Of a stretch of DNA of 64,000 nucleotides, positions 1 through 9,246 are shown piece after piece. How positions within the stretch are numbered: position 1 is the first letter of the stretch; each line of letters starts with the position of its first letter. The stretch lies in the NCBI GenBank assembly GCA_016722525.1, contig JADKJB010000015.1, positions 62,001 to 126,000 on the forward strand, written 5' to 3'. The notes below the pieces were generated by a model that saw only the letters and a program-made list of their open reading frames with translations, did not search any database and was not told the origin of the DNA. The translations under genes were made by a program, and so were the position numbers. Source of the stretch: Bacteroidota bacterium (GTDB lineage: Bacteria > Bacteroidota > Bacteroidia > AKYH767-A > OLB10).

Positions 1-970
1 ATCACGAGTAGGATAAATGGAACCGGATAAACTTCTTAGTATTTTTTCGTTCACGACCAATTTTTTGTAGAGGTCAGATCTTTCAGAAAACAAAATTTGC
101 ATTAGAATACTTAACGCGTGGTAATCATTATTATCGAGAGAAAAGGCAGGACATTTGTAATTTAATTCCAGGTAAGCCGGAAACTGTGCCATTTTTACAT
201 GCGCATATTTTACTCCCTTTTGTTCGGGCTCTACCGGTATCCTGGTTGTATGTTTTCCACGCTGCCAATTACCAAAATATTTTTCTGCCAGTGTATTTAC
301 CTGTTCCTGTTTAACATCACCAACAACAATAATGGTACAATATTCAGGTCTGTAAAAACGATCAAAAAATTCTAGCGAAAATTCATATTGGTTTGGCATA
401 TCCACAATATCTTCGATAAAGCCCATGGTAGTATGCTTATACGTATGTTTTTCAAATGCTGCATTACTTGTTGCTTCATTGAGCTGACTGTAAGGACTTG
501 CATTATTCTTAGTATATTCTCCTTTTACTGCTCCGGCTTCAGTTTTAAAAGCCTGAACAGAGTATTTTAATTTTTGAAAACGATCAGATTCAAGATCAAA
601 CATAGTTTCTAATAGTGCGGCATTGCCTGTCATGTGATAAACGGTGCGGTCAAGAGACGTATTTGCATTTGCAGACGCACCGGTGGCTTTTAGTATTTCG
701 CCATAGGCTTCTTTAGGATATTTATCGGTTCCACGAAACATCATATGTTCAAAAAAATGTGCGAAGCCGGTTTTTCCTTTTCGACTTCTTCCCTGGAGCC
801 TACACGTACAACAATATAAAAGGAAGCAAGGCCCGGACTGTCATATGGAACCGTTACCACCTTAAGACCATTAGCCATATCTGTTTGATAGATAGGATAA
901 GGTAATATTTTATTTTGTGCGATAACAGAGCCTGTTACACAAATGAGTACTAAAAAAAGAGAGAGCGCAT
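1..970 (-). CDS. M16 family zinc metallopeptidase, partial, one frame break
   Basis: Insulinase/pitrilysin-type peptidase, probably exported to the periplasm or envelope. The ATG at 970 gives a signal peptide (MRSLFLVLICVTGSVIAQ); an in-frame stop lies just upstream, so this start is firm. The inverted zinc motif HFFEH is encoded at 745-759, followed by FRGT and by an EAGAVKGEY segment that supplies the third zinc ligand. The C-terminal part runs off the left edge. The frame breaks near 784: VGSREEVEK continues as GKTGFAHFFEH only if one G is restored. The protein reads smoothly on both sides, so I infer a sequencing indel rather than decay. Family assignment is firm; substrate unknown. Confidence 0.88.
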
Positions 971-1136
971 GGATGATTATTTTTAAAAGTTTAAAATTGA
1001 TACTGCATCTGCAAGCAGATAAATTGGTGAGTTGATCATTAAATTATGGATTGCTAACCTATCTAAAGATAAAGAATAAGAATTGGTAGAAGCCTAATAG
1101 ACATGTATTCCAAACAATTTTGTAAATTTTAACAAA

Positions 1137-1883
1137 TCAGGTTAACATTCCTCCATCGACATTAATAACCTGACCGGTAATATAAGCAGATTTATCAGAA
1201 GCTAAAAAAACTACCAGGTTGGCAACATCTTCGGGAGTTCCACCTCTTTTGAGCGGAATTGCTTCTCTCCATTGTTTAACCACCTCCGGATTGAGCACAC
1301 CAGTCATTTCCGTTTCAATAAATCCAGGGGCGATAGCATTGCAACGAATATTTCTTGAACCAAGTTCAAGGGCAATAGATTTGGTAAACCCTATTATTCC
1401 AGCTTTTGATGCTGCATAATTAGCCTGCCCGGCATTGCCTTTAACACCAACAACAGAAGAAATATTAATTATTGAACCTTTCCGTTCTTTCAGCATTGTT
1501 TTTTGAACAGCTTTGGTGATGTTAAAAACCGATTTTAGATTCGTTTTAATAACTTCATCAAAGTGATCTTCAGACATCCTCATAAGAAGGTTATCACGTG
1601 TAATTCCAGCATTATTCACTACCACATCAATGCGACCGAAATCAGCTAAAATGCTAGCAATCAACTCCTCTGAGGCTTTAAAATCAGCAGCATCCGACTT
1701 GTAACCTTTTGCCTTGACGTTATATTGAGACAATTCCTTTTCAAGTTCAGCTGCTTTTTCCGGAGAACTGAGGAAAGTAAACGCCACATCAGATCCATTT
1801 TTGGCCAGTTCCAAAGCAATTCCGCGTCCAATTCCACGAGAAGCGCCTGTAATCAAAGTCACTTTACCTTCTAGTAATTTCAT
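1137..1883 (-). CDS. fabG: 3-oxoacyl-[acyl-carrier-protein] reductase FabG
   Basis: Short-chain dehydrogenase that reduces 3-oxoacyl-ACP with NADPH in fatty acid elongation, in the cytoplasm. The N-terminal Rossmann motif TGASRGIG, the NNAG motif and the catalytic Ser-Tyr-Lys set are present (S143, Y156 in NYAASK, K160, counted from the ATG at 1883). The C-terminal GQVINVDGG segment is typical of FabG. Length of 248 residues is normal. A second ATG at 1892 would add three residues (MII); MKLLEGK is the more usual FabG start. It stands alone, divergent from the barrel gene at 1990. Other SDR reductases share the fold, but the GQANYAASKAG and NVDGGM segments favour FabG. Confidence 0.93.
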   Translation of the reverse strand: MKLLEGKVTLITGASRGIGRGIALELAKNGSDVAFTFLSSPEKAAELEKELSQYNVKAKGYKSDAADFKASEELIASILADFGRIDVVVNNAGITRDNLLMRMSEDHFDEVIKTNLKSVFNITKAVQKTMLKERKGSIINISSVVGVKGNAGQANYAASKAGIIGFTKSIALELGSRNIRCNAIAPGFIETEMTGVLNPEVVKQWREAIPLKRGGTPEDVANLVVFLASDKSAYITGQVINVDGGMLT

Positions 1884-1949
1884 AATTATCAATGGTTTAT
1901 ATCTTTGTCAAGGAAAAGACAAATGATGTGTTCAATTAGAATTAATTTG

Positions 1950-1957
1950 TAAATTTG
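1950..1957 (+). promoter_or_regulatory. Bacteroidota -7 promoter element candidate
   Basis: TAAATTTG matches the TAnnTTTG consensus 33 bp before the barrel gene at 1990. No clear TTTG element is seen at the expected upstream distance, so the call is weak. Confidence 0.35.
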
Positions 1958-1989
1958 CCACCAAATATAACAAACTAAAAACAACCTAT

Positions 1990-2748
1990 ATGAAAAAAGC
2001 ATTATTAACAATTGCTATCGTGATAGCTGCCCTTTCCACTCAGGCCCAAGGTAGTTTCAGAGTCGGAGTGAGCGGAGGAGTAAATTCAACATGGCTGATG
2101 AATAAGAATGTATTTGATGCGAATGACGGATTAGATATTGCTGCCACATTTGGAGGAAGATTTGGAATTGATGCGATCTATTCTTTCAATCCAAAATTGG
2201 GTGTTGGAATTGGATTTAACTTTATTTCTAAAAATTGCCAGAAATACTCTGGTGATAAAACTGGATTAGATGGCGATTTAACTACTTCACTTAACTATTT
2301 TGACATTCCGGTTTTATTGAGATTAACCTCCTCTGGTGGAACCTATTTTGAAGTAGGTCCGCAATTTGGTTTCCTTACAAAAGCTGAAGAAACCTATGAA
2401 GGTAACGTTAGCTCACCCTTTGACTATAGTGATGTTGATGTAAAAAACTCTTTTGAAACCACAAACATTGCATTGGTTTTTGGATTTGGTGTTGATATTG
2501 ATGTTACTGAAAACATCTTCATCACTACTGGTTTACGGCTTGGATATGGCTTTTCGGATGTAACAAAAGAATATGAGAATGGACTCGAATTTTTGACTGA
2601 TAATCCAGAAGCTTTGACCAACAATGCAATTTATTTAACTAATTCTGCAGCTCAAACTGATGATAATGGAAAACGTAATTATGAAAAAACATCCCGTGTA
2701 TTTGGTGGACTTAATATAGGTGTCTCCTATAAATTTGGTGGAAAGTAA
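1990..2748 (+). CDS. Outer-membrane beta-barrel protein (PorT-like family)
   Basis: 252 residues with a cleavable signal peptide (MKKALLTIAIVIAALSTQAQ) and alternating hydrophobic strands through to a C-terminal GGLNIGVSYKFGGK strand, as in small Bacteroidota outer-membrane barrels. Central strands such as YFEVGPQFGFL and GFGVDIDVTENIFITTGLRLGYGF are diagnostic of the family. It probably sits in the outer membrane; no ligand can be inferred. It is monocistronic, with a promoter-like element upstream and a clear terminator downstream. Confidence 0.8.
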   Translation: MKKALLTIAIVIAALSTQAQGSFRVGVSGGVNSTWLMNKNVFDANDGLDIAATFGGRFGIDAIYSFNPKLGVGIGFNFISKNCQKYSGDKTGLDGDLTTSLNYFDIPVLLRLTSSGGTYFEVGPQFGFLTKAEETYEGNVSSPFDYSDVDVKNSFETTNIALVFGFGVDIDVTENIFITTGLRLGYGFSDVTKEYENGLEFLTDNPEALTNNAIYLTNSAAQTDDNGKRNYEKTSRVFGGLNIGVSYKFGGK

Positions 2749-2771
2749 ATCGACTTTAGATTAAAATATAA

Positions 2772-2805
2772 AGAGCCTTCCCGGTATGGGAGGGCTTTTT
2801 TTTTT
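2772..2805 (+). terminator. Rho-independent terminator after the barrel gene
   Basis: Hairpin with arms AGAGCCTTCCC and GGGAGGGCT (one G-T pair) closed by a short loop and followed by a run of about ten T. It lies 24 bp after the stop codon at 2748. Confidence 0.85.
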
Positions 2806-2885
2806 ACAAATTGAAAGGGCCAAATTATTGAAGGAATGGGATAAAATTTCTTTTTGAAAATTCATTCGTTAAAAAATAGGGGACC

Positions 2886-3826
2886 TCAATACTTGACAGT
2901 TCCAGTCTATAAATACAACGGAGGTACAAAGTAACAGAGTGAAACGGAGAGCCTGCGTTACACTCAGTATCTCAAGTCACTATTTTGTTTTTTTTGCACG
3001 AACATTTATGCAGGAACCTTAGCCTTAGTTTAAAAAAATGCGATTTAGTATTTGACAGTTCCAGTCTATAAATACAACGGAGGTACAAAGTAACAGAGTG
3101 AAACGGAGAGCCTGCGTTACACTCAGTATCTCAAGTCACTATTTTGTTTTTTTGCACGAACATTTATGCAGGAACCTTGCTAAGTTTGAAAAAAATTAGT
3201 GGATTCAATACTTGACAGTTCCAGTCTATAAATACAACTGTAGTACAAACTCACCGAGTTAAACGGAGAGCCTGCGTTACACTCAGTATCTCAAGTCACT
3301 ATTTTGTGTTTTTGCACGAACATTTATGCAGGAACCTTTGCTATAGTTTAAAAAATGCGATTTAGTATTTGACAGTTCCAGTCTATAAATACAACGGAGG
3401 TACAAAGTAACAGAGTGAAACGGAGAGCCTGCGTTACACTCAGTATCTCAAGTCACTATTTTGTTTTTTTTGCACGAACATTTATGCAGGAACCTTTGCT
3501 ATAGTTTTAAAATAATGCGATTTAGTATTTGACAGTTCCAGTCTATAAATACAACGGAGGTACAAAGTAACAGAGTGAAACGGAGAGCCTGCGTTACACT
3601 CAGTATCTCAAGTCACTATTTTGTTTTTTTGCACGAACATTTATGCAGGAACCTTTGCTATAGTTTGAAAAAAATTAGTGGGATTCAATACTTGACAGTT
3701 CCAGTCTATAAATACAACGGAGGTACAAAGTCACAGAGTGAAACGGAGAGCCTGCGTTACACTCAGTATCTCAAGTCACTATTTTGTTTTTTTTATTTGC
3801 ACGAAAATTTATGCAGGAACTTTACC
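2886..3826. repeat. Six-unit tandem array (~160 bp units) derived from the sucD 3' end
   Basis: Six direct copies whose shared GACAGTTCCAGTC begins at 2895, 3054, 3214, 3371, 3531 and 3694, giving spacings of 159, 160, 157, 160 and 163 bp. Each unit holds an imperfect hairpin (copy 1: arms 2937-2946 and 2956-2965, loop 2947-2955, one mismatch) and ends in a degenerate copy of the last codons of sucD. On the minus strand the unit ends read QTIAKVPA-stop or TKAKVPA-stop, against QTMAQVMGKVPA-stop in the real gene. The last unit runs into the intact sucD 3' end at 3809. This looks like tandem amplification of a gene tail plus its downstream hairpin. No ORF in the array is credible. Confidence 0.9.
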
Positions 3827-4690
3827 CATGACCTGAGCCATAGTTTGTCCTATCACAGCAGGCGAATCCACGACAGTGATTCCACATTCGCGCATAATTT
3901 TCATTTTGGCAGCAGCAGTATCATCGGCACCACCAACAATTGCACCTGCGTGTCCCATGCGTCGACCTGCAGGAGCAGTTTGACCGGCGATAAAACCTAC
4001 TACAGGCTTGCGGTTATTATCTTTAATCCAGCGTGCAGCTTCAGCTTCAAGACTTCCACCAATTTCACCTATCATAATAATACCATCTGTATCAGGATCA
4101 TCCATAAAAAGCTGGACGGCTTCGAGTGTAGTTGTTCCAATGATTGGATCGCCTCCTATACCAATGGCAGTTGAAACACCTAATCCGGCTTTCACTACCT
4201 GATCGGCTGCTTCATAAGTTAAGGTTCCTGACTTAGAAACGATACCGATTTTACCTTGCTTGAAAACAAAGCCGGGCATTATTCCAACCTTAGCTTCACC
4301 CGGGGTAATTACACCCGGACAATTTGGTCCTACCAACCTGGTGTTAAAACCTTTAAGATAATCTTTTACTGTAATCATATCTTTAGTTGGAATTCCTTCA
4401 GTAATACAAACAATAAGACCTATGCCGGCTTCGGCAGCTTCCATGATGGCGTCGGCTGCAAAAGGAGGCGGAACGAAAATGATTGAAACATTAGCACCTG
4501 CTTTTTGAACAGCTTCAGCAACTGTATTGAAAACCGGTTTATCGAGGTGAGTAGTTCCACCTTTTCCAGGTGTCACCCCTCCTATTACATTGGTACCGTA
4601 CTCGATCATTTGAGTAGCATGGAAGGTACCTTCGTTACCGGTGAAACCCTGAACAACTATTTTGGAATTTTTGTTGACTAAAACACTCAT
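3809..4690 (-). CDS. sucD: Succinyl-CoA synthetase (ADP-forming) alpha subunit
   Basis: Converts succinyl-CoA, ADP and phosphate to succinate, ATP and CoA in the TCA cycle, as a complex with SucB. The 293-residue length and motif order are standard: CoA-binding Rossmann domain (VQGFTGNEGTFH at 13-24), GPNCPG at 121-126, and the phosphorylated histidine in GHAGAIVGG (H247). SucB is not adjacent, which is common in Bacteroidota. The 3' end is unusual only because its last codons have been copied into the downstream tandem array; the gene itself is intact. Confidence 0.96.
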   Translation of the reverse strand: MSVLVNKNSKIVVQGFTGNEGTFHATQMIEYGTNVIGGVTPGKGGTTHLDKPVFNTVAEAVQKAGANVSIIFVPPPFAADAIMEAAEAGIGLIVCITEGIPTKDMITVKDYLKGFNTRLVGPNCPGVITPGEAKVGIMPGFVFKQGKIGIVSKSGTLTYEAADQVVKAGLGVSTAIGIGGDPIIGTTTLEAVQLFMDDPDTDGIIMIGEIGGSLEAEAARWIKDNNRKPVVGFIAGQTAPAGRRMGHAGAIVGGADDTAAAKMKIMRECGITVVDSPAVIGQTMAQVMGKVPA

Positions 4691-4973
4691 AGGGAGAAAT
4701 TATAAATAATAGATGTTAATTGATAGCTGATTTTTTATTGAAATAGCAAGATTGAGAATTCTTATTAATAATGCTATAATGTTAATTAATAATACATTAT
4801 GATTTTCTCAATGGGTAATATTTCGGCAAAGTTAAAATTTTGAATTGAATGAATACAAATGAAGAAAGAATAGTTCCACAAATCCTAAAACATTACACAT
4901 ACATCTAAGATTTGGTTGCATGTCATCCGAAATCAAAAATCCCATTCGATCATATTCTGAGTTGCTAATAATT
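4691..4973. other. Intergenic region between sucD and a T9SS cargo gene
   Basis: AT-rich upstream region of sucD. I see no RNA gene, credible small ORF or clear TAnnTTTG promoter in it. Confidence 0.4.
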
Positions 4974-6376
4974 TCACCGTTCACGGGAAGTTTTAACCAC
5001 TTTCTTCGTAAAATTTACACTACCCGTAATTGATAAAAAATAAATACCATCAGGTAAAAAGCCTATCTCAAGAATTTCAGTTGAATTTTGAATAATTTTG
5101 GATACAACCTCTTTTCCTGTTACATCTATTAATTTCATATTACTTCCAGTCACACTGTTTTTAAAAGTAATTTTTAATTGTGAATAGGCAGGCTGTGGTG
5201 AAATAGAAATAAAGTCAGATTCTACGGGATTTGCAATACCAGTAACAGTTGATGATGAAGGATTTGACCGAACACCATAATTGCCTGTTCCACTTGAAAT
5301 CCGTAGCGGATCACATGCTAATAATTTTCTTTTTTCAACAGCGTAATACTGGACTCCGGGAGGTGCAGCAATGTCGGTATAGCTTAAAACTCCAAACGGA
5401 ATAGTATCAAATACCTGCATAGTTTGAGGTGATCCGCCTCGGTACAAATACTGGAAAGGTTCGTACAAATTCCAATTGGTTGCAAATTGATTCCAATTCA
5501 AATTGACAGTATTATTACCGCTTGGAAATGTTTGTAAAAAACAGGCATTGTGAGCTTGGTAGACATTCAAAATATAAGAATTACCGCAAGAGTCTACAGG
5601 TACTACTTTATACTGTTCAGCAAACTGCAAGGGACTAGAGCCGTAATCAATAAATTCGCCAGGATTAATTGCACTTGAATAACCGGCAGAATCATAAAAT
5701 GCCGACCCCAAATCTTTCCGATAAATAATATATCCATCAATACCGGAATTGACGTTTTTTTCCCAAACAATTTTAGTTTTTTGTGTAGTTGAATCAAATG
5801 CAACCATACATATTTCTTTTTTGTACATAATTGATACTTCTCCATTGCAATCAAAACAGTCGTACGGATTACCCTGATTCGGCTGAAAAATTCCATGAAA
5901 AGAAGACATTGTGTTATTGGGAATGGAATCGGTTGTAGAAATCATATAATAGAAAAATTCCCCTGGCAAGGCATAAACCGCTCCAAACCAAAAATAATTG
6001 CCAGCAGTTGGGATAATTCTATCAACACAGGCATAAATATTACTTGCTGTTAAATTATTACATACTGAATCTTTATTAGTAAAAGGCCCCCAAATTACCA
6101 TACTCATTTCTTCATCTACATTAGTATCAGTGCTATCTAAATTAAATATAAGACTTGTAGTTGTAGTATCACAAGATATTAAGTATCCCCAAAAGGGACG
6201 AGTAAAAAGCGTAAGACAACCATAATCCGGACCAACAGGTGCCATTGAACCAATTGGTTGCATAGGCACTCCCCAAATAATTGATCCTGCACTGCAGATT
6301 GACAAGATATCTGAGATATTGAATATGTGGAATTCAACAACATAAACATTAGTAAAATAAACTTAAATTTTTTCAT
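4974..6376 (-). CDS. Secreted protein with T9SS type A sorting domain, one frame break
   Basis: Exported protein of about 465 residues when reconstructed. The start at 6376 gives a signal peptide (MKKFKFILLMFMLLNSTYS). The frame then breaks near 6296, where SISQIS continues as CSAGSIIWGVPMQPIGS in the next frame. The middle has fibronectin-like strands. The last ~75 residues form a T9SS C-terminal domain (SISPQPAYSQLKI, MKLIDVTGKEV, LPDGIYFLSI, KKVVK). The cargo is presumably passed through the type IX system and attached to or released from the cell surface. Function otherwise unknown. Confidence 0.8.
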
Positions 6377-6621
6377 GGTTTAGGATTTGTAAAATCATTT
6401 AATTATTGACCATTTCAAATAAAGACTGTTAAATTGAACAAAAGTTGCAGCCATTTCAAAATTATGCATAAATAAATATCGAAAAACACAAATAATTTTA
6501 TATTTTCAGCAGGTGAAATTACTTCATAAACAAGGCATATTAACATGTATTTTTACACCCTTGCTCATTCACTTAATTAAATTCAATTTCAGTGTGCACC
6601 AAAATTTCATGTATTAAGTGA

Positions 6622-8019
6622 ATGATAATGGCTAAAAATTCAACACCCACCATAGCAGCCATCGCTACTCCACCCGGAGTTGGCGCCATTGCTGTTATTC
6701 GTATTTCGGGTCCCAGGGCTTTTGAGATCAGTGATCAGGTTTTCACATCCCGAAAAGGGAAACTGGAAAATGCGACTTCTCATACGGCATACTTTGGTGT
6801 AATTCGTGCAAATGGCCAACTAATTGATGAAGTAATTGCAGTTATTTTTAGAGGCCCCTCCTCATTCACAGGTGACGATACTGTTGAGTTTTCCTGTCAT
6901 GGTTCAACCTACATTCAAAAGGAAATTTTGAATGTATTGATTCAGCATGGATCACAACCTGCCAAACCGGGGGAGTTTACAATGAGAGCTTTTCTTAATC
7001 GAAAAATGGATTTAGCTCAGGCTGAAGCTGTTGGCGATCTTATTGCATCTGATTCTGCATCATCACACCGAGTGGCTCTTAAACAGATGCGAGGTGGTTT
7101 CTCAAAAGAGATACAAATGCTTAGAGAAAAACTCATTCACTTTGCTTCGTTACTCGAACTTGAACTTGACTTCTCGGAAGAAGATGTTGAATTTGCCGAT
7201 CGCAAACAATTAATTTCTTTAATTTCCGAAACCATTCAACACACCAAGAAACTATCGGAATCCTTTGAAACGGGTAATGTGATTAAAAGAGGAATTCCGG
7301 TGGCTATTGCCGGGAAGCCCAATGTAGGAAAATCAACTCTGCTCAATTTAATTCTAAATGAAGACCGTGCTATTGTGAGTGATATAGCAGGCACCACACG
7401 CGATACTATTGAAGAGGAGATAAACCTTGGCGGGATGAAATTCCGGTTTATTGATACGGCGGGTATACGAAAATCAGATGATTTAGTGGAGCAAATTGGT
7501 GTTGAAAAAACACTGGAAAAAATAAAGGAGGCATCAGTAATCATTTACTTATTTGATCCGGGAGAAACCGGACCTGATGAGTTACAAATTTTGCTTAATA
7601 CCATCATTGCATCGAGGCCGGGAGAGAAATATGTTTTGGTTCCGGTTGCCAACAAATCTGATCGCTACAACAAATCCTATTTACAGGATCTCTTCTCCCC
7701 TATTCCTGATGTAATTTTTATTTCGGCAAAGGAACACTCGGGCATCAACGAACTTTTTAAGAGAATCACATCAGTCATTTCTGAAAGCAAAATCGATTCA
7801 GGAGATGTTATTTTAACCAATGCCCGTCACAAAGATTCGATAGACAAAACAACAGCAGCATTGGAAAATTCACTTACTGGATTATCATCCGGACTAGCAA
7901 CAGATTTAATCGCAATTGAAATACGTTCCTCGTTGATGTATCTTGGTGAAATTACTGGTCAGATTACGACTGATGATTTGCTGGGGAAGATATTTAGTAA
8001 GTTTTGTATTGGAAAGTGA
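6622..8019 (+). CDS. mnmE: tRNA uridine-5-carboxymethylaminomethyl modification GTPase MnmE
   Basis: With MnmG, MnmE modifies U34 of tRNAs that read two-codon boxes. The 465-residue protein has the tetrahydrofolate-binding N-terminal domain (PTIAAIATPPG), a helical middle, an inserted G domain with Walker A GKPNVGKS (231-238), DTAG (278-281) and NKSD, and the diagnostic C-terminal CIGK (C462). The ATG at 6622 is followed by a second one at 6628 that is equally plausible (MAKNST). The gene is intact, unlike several neighbours. Confidence 0.96.
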   Translation: MIMAKNSTPTIAAIATPPGVGAIAVIRISGPRAFEISDQVFTSRKGKLENATSHTAYFGVIRANGQLIDEVIAVIFRGPSSFTGDDTVEFSCHGSTYIQKEILNVLIQHGSQPAKPGEFTMRAFLNRKMDLAQAEAVGDLIASDSASSHRVALKQMRGGFSKEIQMLREKLIHFASLLELELDFSEEDVEFADRKQLISLISETIQHTKKLSESFETGNVIKRGIPVAIAGKPNVGKSTLLNLILNEDRAIVSDIAGTTRDTIEEEINLGGMKFRFIDTAGIRKSDDLVEQIGVEKTLEKIKEASVIIYLFDPGETGPDELQILLNTIIASRPGEKYVLVPVANKSDRYNKSYLQDLFSPIPDVIFISAKEHSGINELFKRITSVISESKIDSGDVILTNARHKDSIDKTTAALENSLTGLSSGLATDLIAIEIRSSLMYLGEITGQITTDDLLGKIFSKFCIGK

Positions 8020-8092
8020 TTTACTTAAGTAATTCTATTTTTTTTTAAGCTGTTTCATTAATTTAGCTTTTGCTGATTTTTCAGTTTTAAAA

Positions 8093-8122
8093 TTTGCCTT
8101 TACTCAAATTTCTCTATTTTTG
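8093..8122 (+). promoter_or_regulatory. Candidate promoter of the ORF6N array
   Basis: TTTG at 8093-8096 and TATTTTTG (TAnnTTTG type) at 8115-8122 with an 18-nt spacer, close to the Bacteroidota sigma-A consensus. It lies 43 bp before the first ORF6N start and is the only good match in the 8020-8165 gap. Confidence 0.5.
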
Positions 8123-8165
8123 TAAGGAATAATTTTCAATTTCAACTTTTCATAACACTTTTCAC

Positions 8166-8667
8166 ATGCAATTACAACACATCACCACCAAAATTCACGA
8201 AATCAGAGGCATGAAGGTCATGCTCGATTATGATCTGGCAATTCTTTATGAAGTAGAAACAAGGTCTCTTAAGCAGGCTGTGAGAAGAAATTCAGATCGC
8301 TTTACTGAAGACTTTATGTTTCAACTAACTGAACCAGAAATCAATAAAATGGTATCACAAAATGTGATACCATCTAAAAGCTATTTTGGGGAGCCCAACC
8401 ATTTGCTTTCACTCAAGAAGGAATTTCAATGCTTTGAGTGTTCTAAGAAGTAAAAAAGCTGTACTCACAAATATTTCTATCATGAGAGCCTTTGTTTTAA
8501 TGCGCCAATTTGCACTTTCACATCGTGAACTAACTGAAAAATTGAAGGAGTTGGAAGGCAAATACAATCAACATTTCCATACTATCTATGAGGCCATTGA
8601 CTATCTCATGAAAAACGATGAGGTGGTCAAAAAGCAAAAGAAACGTCGGCGGATTGGGTTCAAATAA
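8166..8667 (+). CDS. ORF6N-domain DNA-binding protein, copy 1 (two frame breaks)
   Basis: First of three tandem paralogues. The ORF6N domain is known from phage antirepressor-type proteins and is thought to bind DNA. MQLQHITTKIHEIRGMKVMLDYDLA opens all three copies almost unchanged; residues ~30-75 vary; the tail (LSHRELTEKLKELEGKYNQHF, AIDYLMKNDEV, RRRIGFK) is again conserved. Two apparent one-base deletions split this copy: near 8390 (a G run, expected GGAQPFAFTQEG) and near 8425 (expected MLSSVLRSKKAV). Restoring both gives a full protein of ~167 residues matching copy 2. The variable part contains a perfect palindrome at 8349-8373. A short leader ending ACACTTTTCAC precedes the ATG. Confidence 0.85.
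8349..8373. repeat. Perfect palindrome inside ORF6N copy 1
   Basis: Arms ATGGTATCAC and GTGATACCAT (10 bp, no mismatch) flank a 5-nt loop. The centre (8361) is 195 nt after the A of the start codon. It encodes residues 62-70 (MVSQNVIPS). Confidence 0.92.
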
Positions 8668-8705
8668 CCCTAAATCAAAGAATTTAACTTTAAAACACTT
8701 TTCAC

Positions 8706-9209
8706 ATGCAATTACAACACATTACCACCAAAATTCACAAAATCAGGGGCATGAAGGTCATGCTGGACTATGATTTAGCAGAACTTTATGAAACAGAAAC
8801 CAAATATCTGAAAAGATCGGTTAGAGCTAATATTCGAAGGTTTCCTCCGGATTTTATGTTTGAACTATCAAAGGATGAATTTAAGAATTTGAGGTGCAAT
8901 AATAGCACCTCAAACAAACAAGGAGGAACTAGATATTTGCCATTTGCCTTTACCGAGCAAGGAGTTGCAATGCTTTCTACAGTTCTTTCCAGTGAAAAAG
9001 CAATTGAAGTAAATATTGCTATTATTAGAACCTTTGTTTTAATACGACAATTTGCACTTTCTCACAAAGAACTCACTGAAAAACTCAAGGAAATGGAAAA
9101 CAAATACAATCAGCATTTTCATACCATCTACGAAGCTATTGACTATCTTATGAAAAACGATGAGGTGGACAAGAAGCAAAAGAACCGTCGGAGGATTGGG
9201 TTCAAATAA
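8706..9209 (+). CDS. ORF6N-domain DNA-binding protein, copy 2 (intact)
   Basis: Intact 167-residue ORF6N protein that serves as reference for its neighbours. The N-terminal ORF6N domain covers about residues 1-105 (GMKVMLDYDLAELYE, FPPDFMFELSKDEF, LPFAFTEQGVAMLS). It is followed by a helical region (VNIAIIRTFVLIRQFALSH) and a C-terminal coiled-coil-like tail ending RRRIGFK. The start is 540 bp after that of copy 1. The ~29-nt leader AAAGAATTTAACTTTAAAAC...CAC is shared with copy 3. The variable segment around residues 60-76 differs fully from the other copies and holds its own palindrome. No repressor or phage gene lies beside it. Confidence 0.9.
   Translation: MQLQHITTKIHKIRGMKVMLDYDLAELYETETKYLKRSVRANIRRFPPDFMFELSKDEFKNLRCNNSTSNKQGGTRYLPFAFTEQGVAMLSTVLSSEKAIEVNIAIIRTFVLIRQFALSHKELTEKLKEMENKYNQHFHTIYEAIDYLMKNDEVDKKQKNRRRIGFK
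8888..8914. repeat. Perfect palindrome inside ORF6N copy 2
   Basis: Arms TTTGAGGTGC and GCACCTCAAA (10 bp, no mismatch) flank a 7-nt loop. The centre (8901) is 195 nt after the A of the start codon, as in copies 1 and 3, but the arm sequence is unrelated to theirs. It encodes LRCNNSTSN. Confidence 0.92.
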
Positions 9210-9246
9210 CCCTGATTAAAGAATTTAACTTTAAAACACTTTTCAC

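Noticed and set aside
3575..4174. 199-residue plus-strand reading frame across the repeat array and sucD
   Set aside because: It is the antisense shadow of sucD joined to repeat sequence and has no protein-like features.
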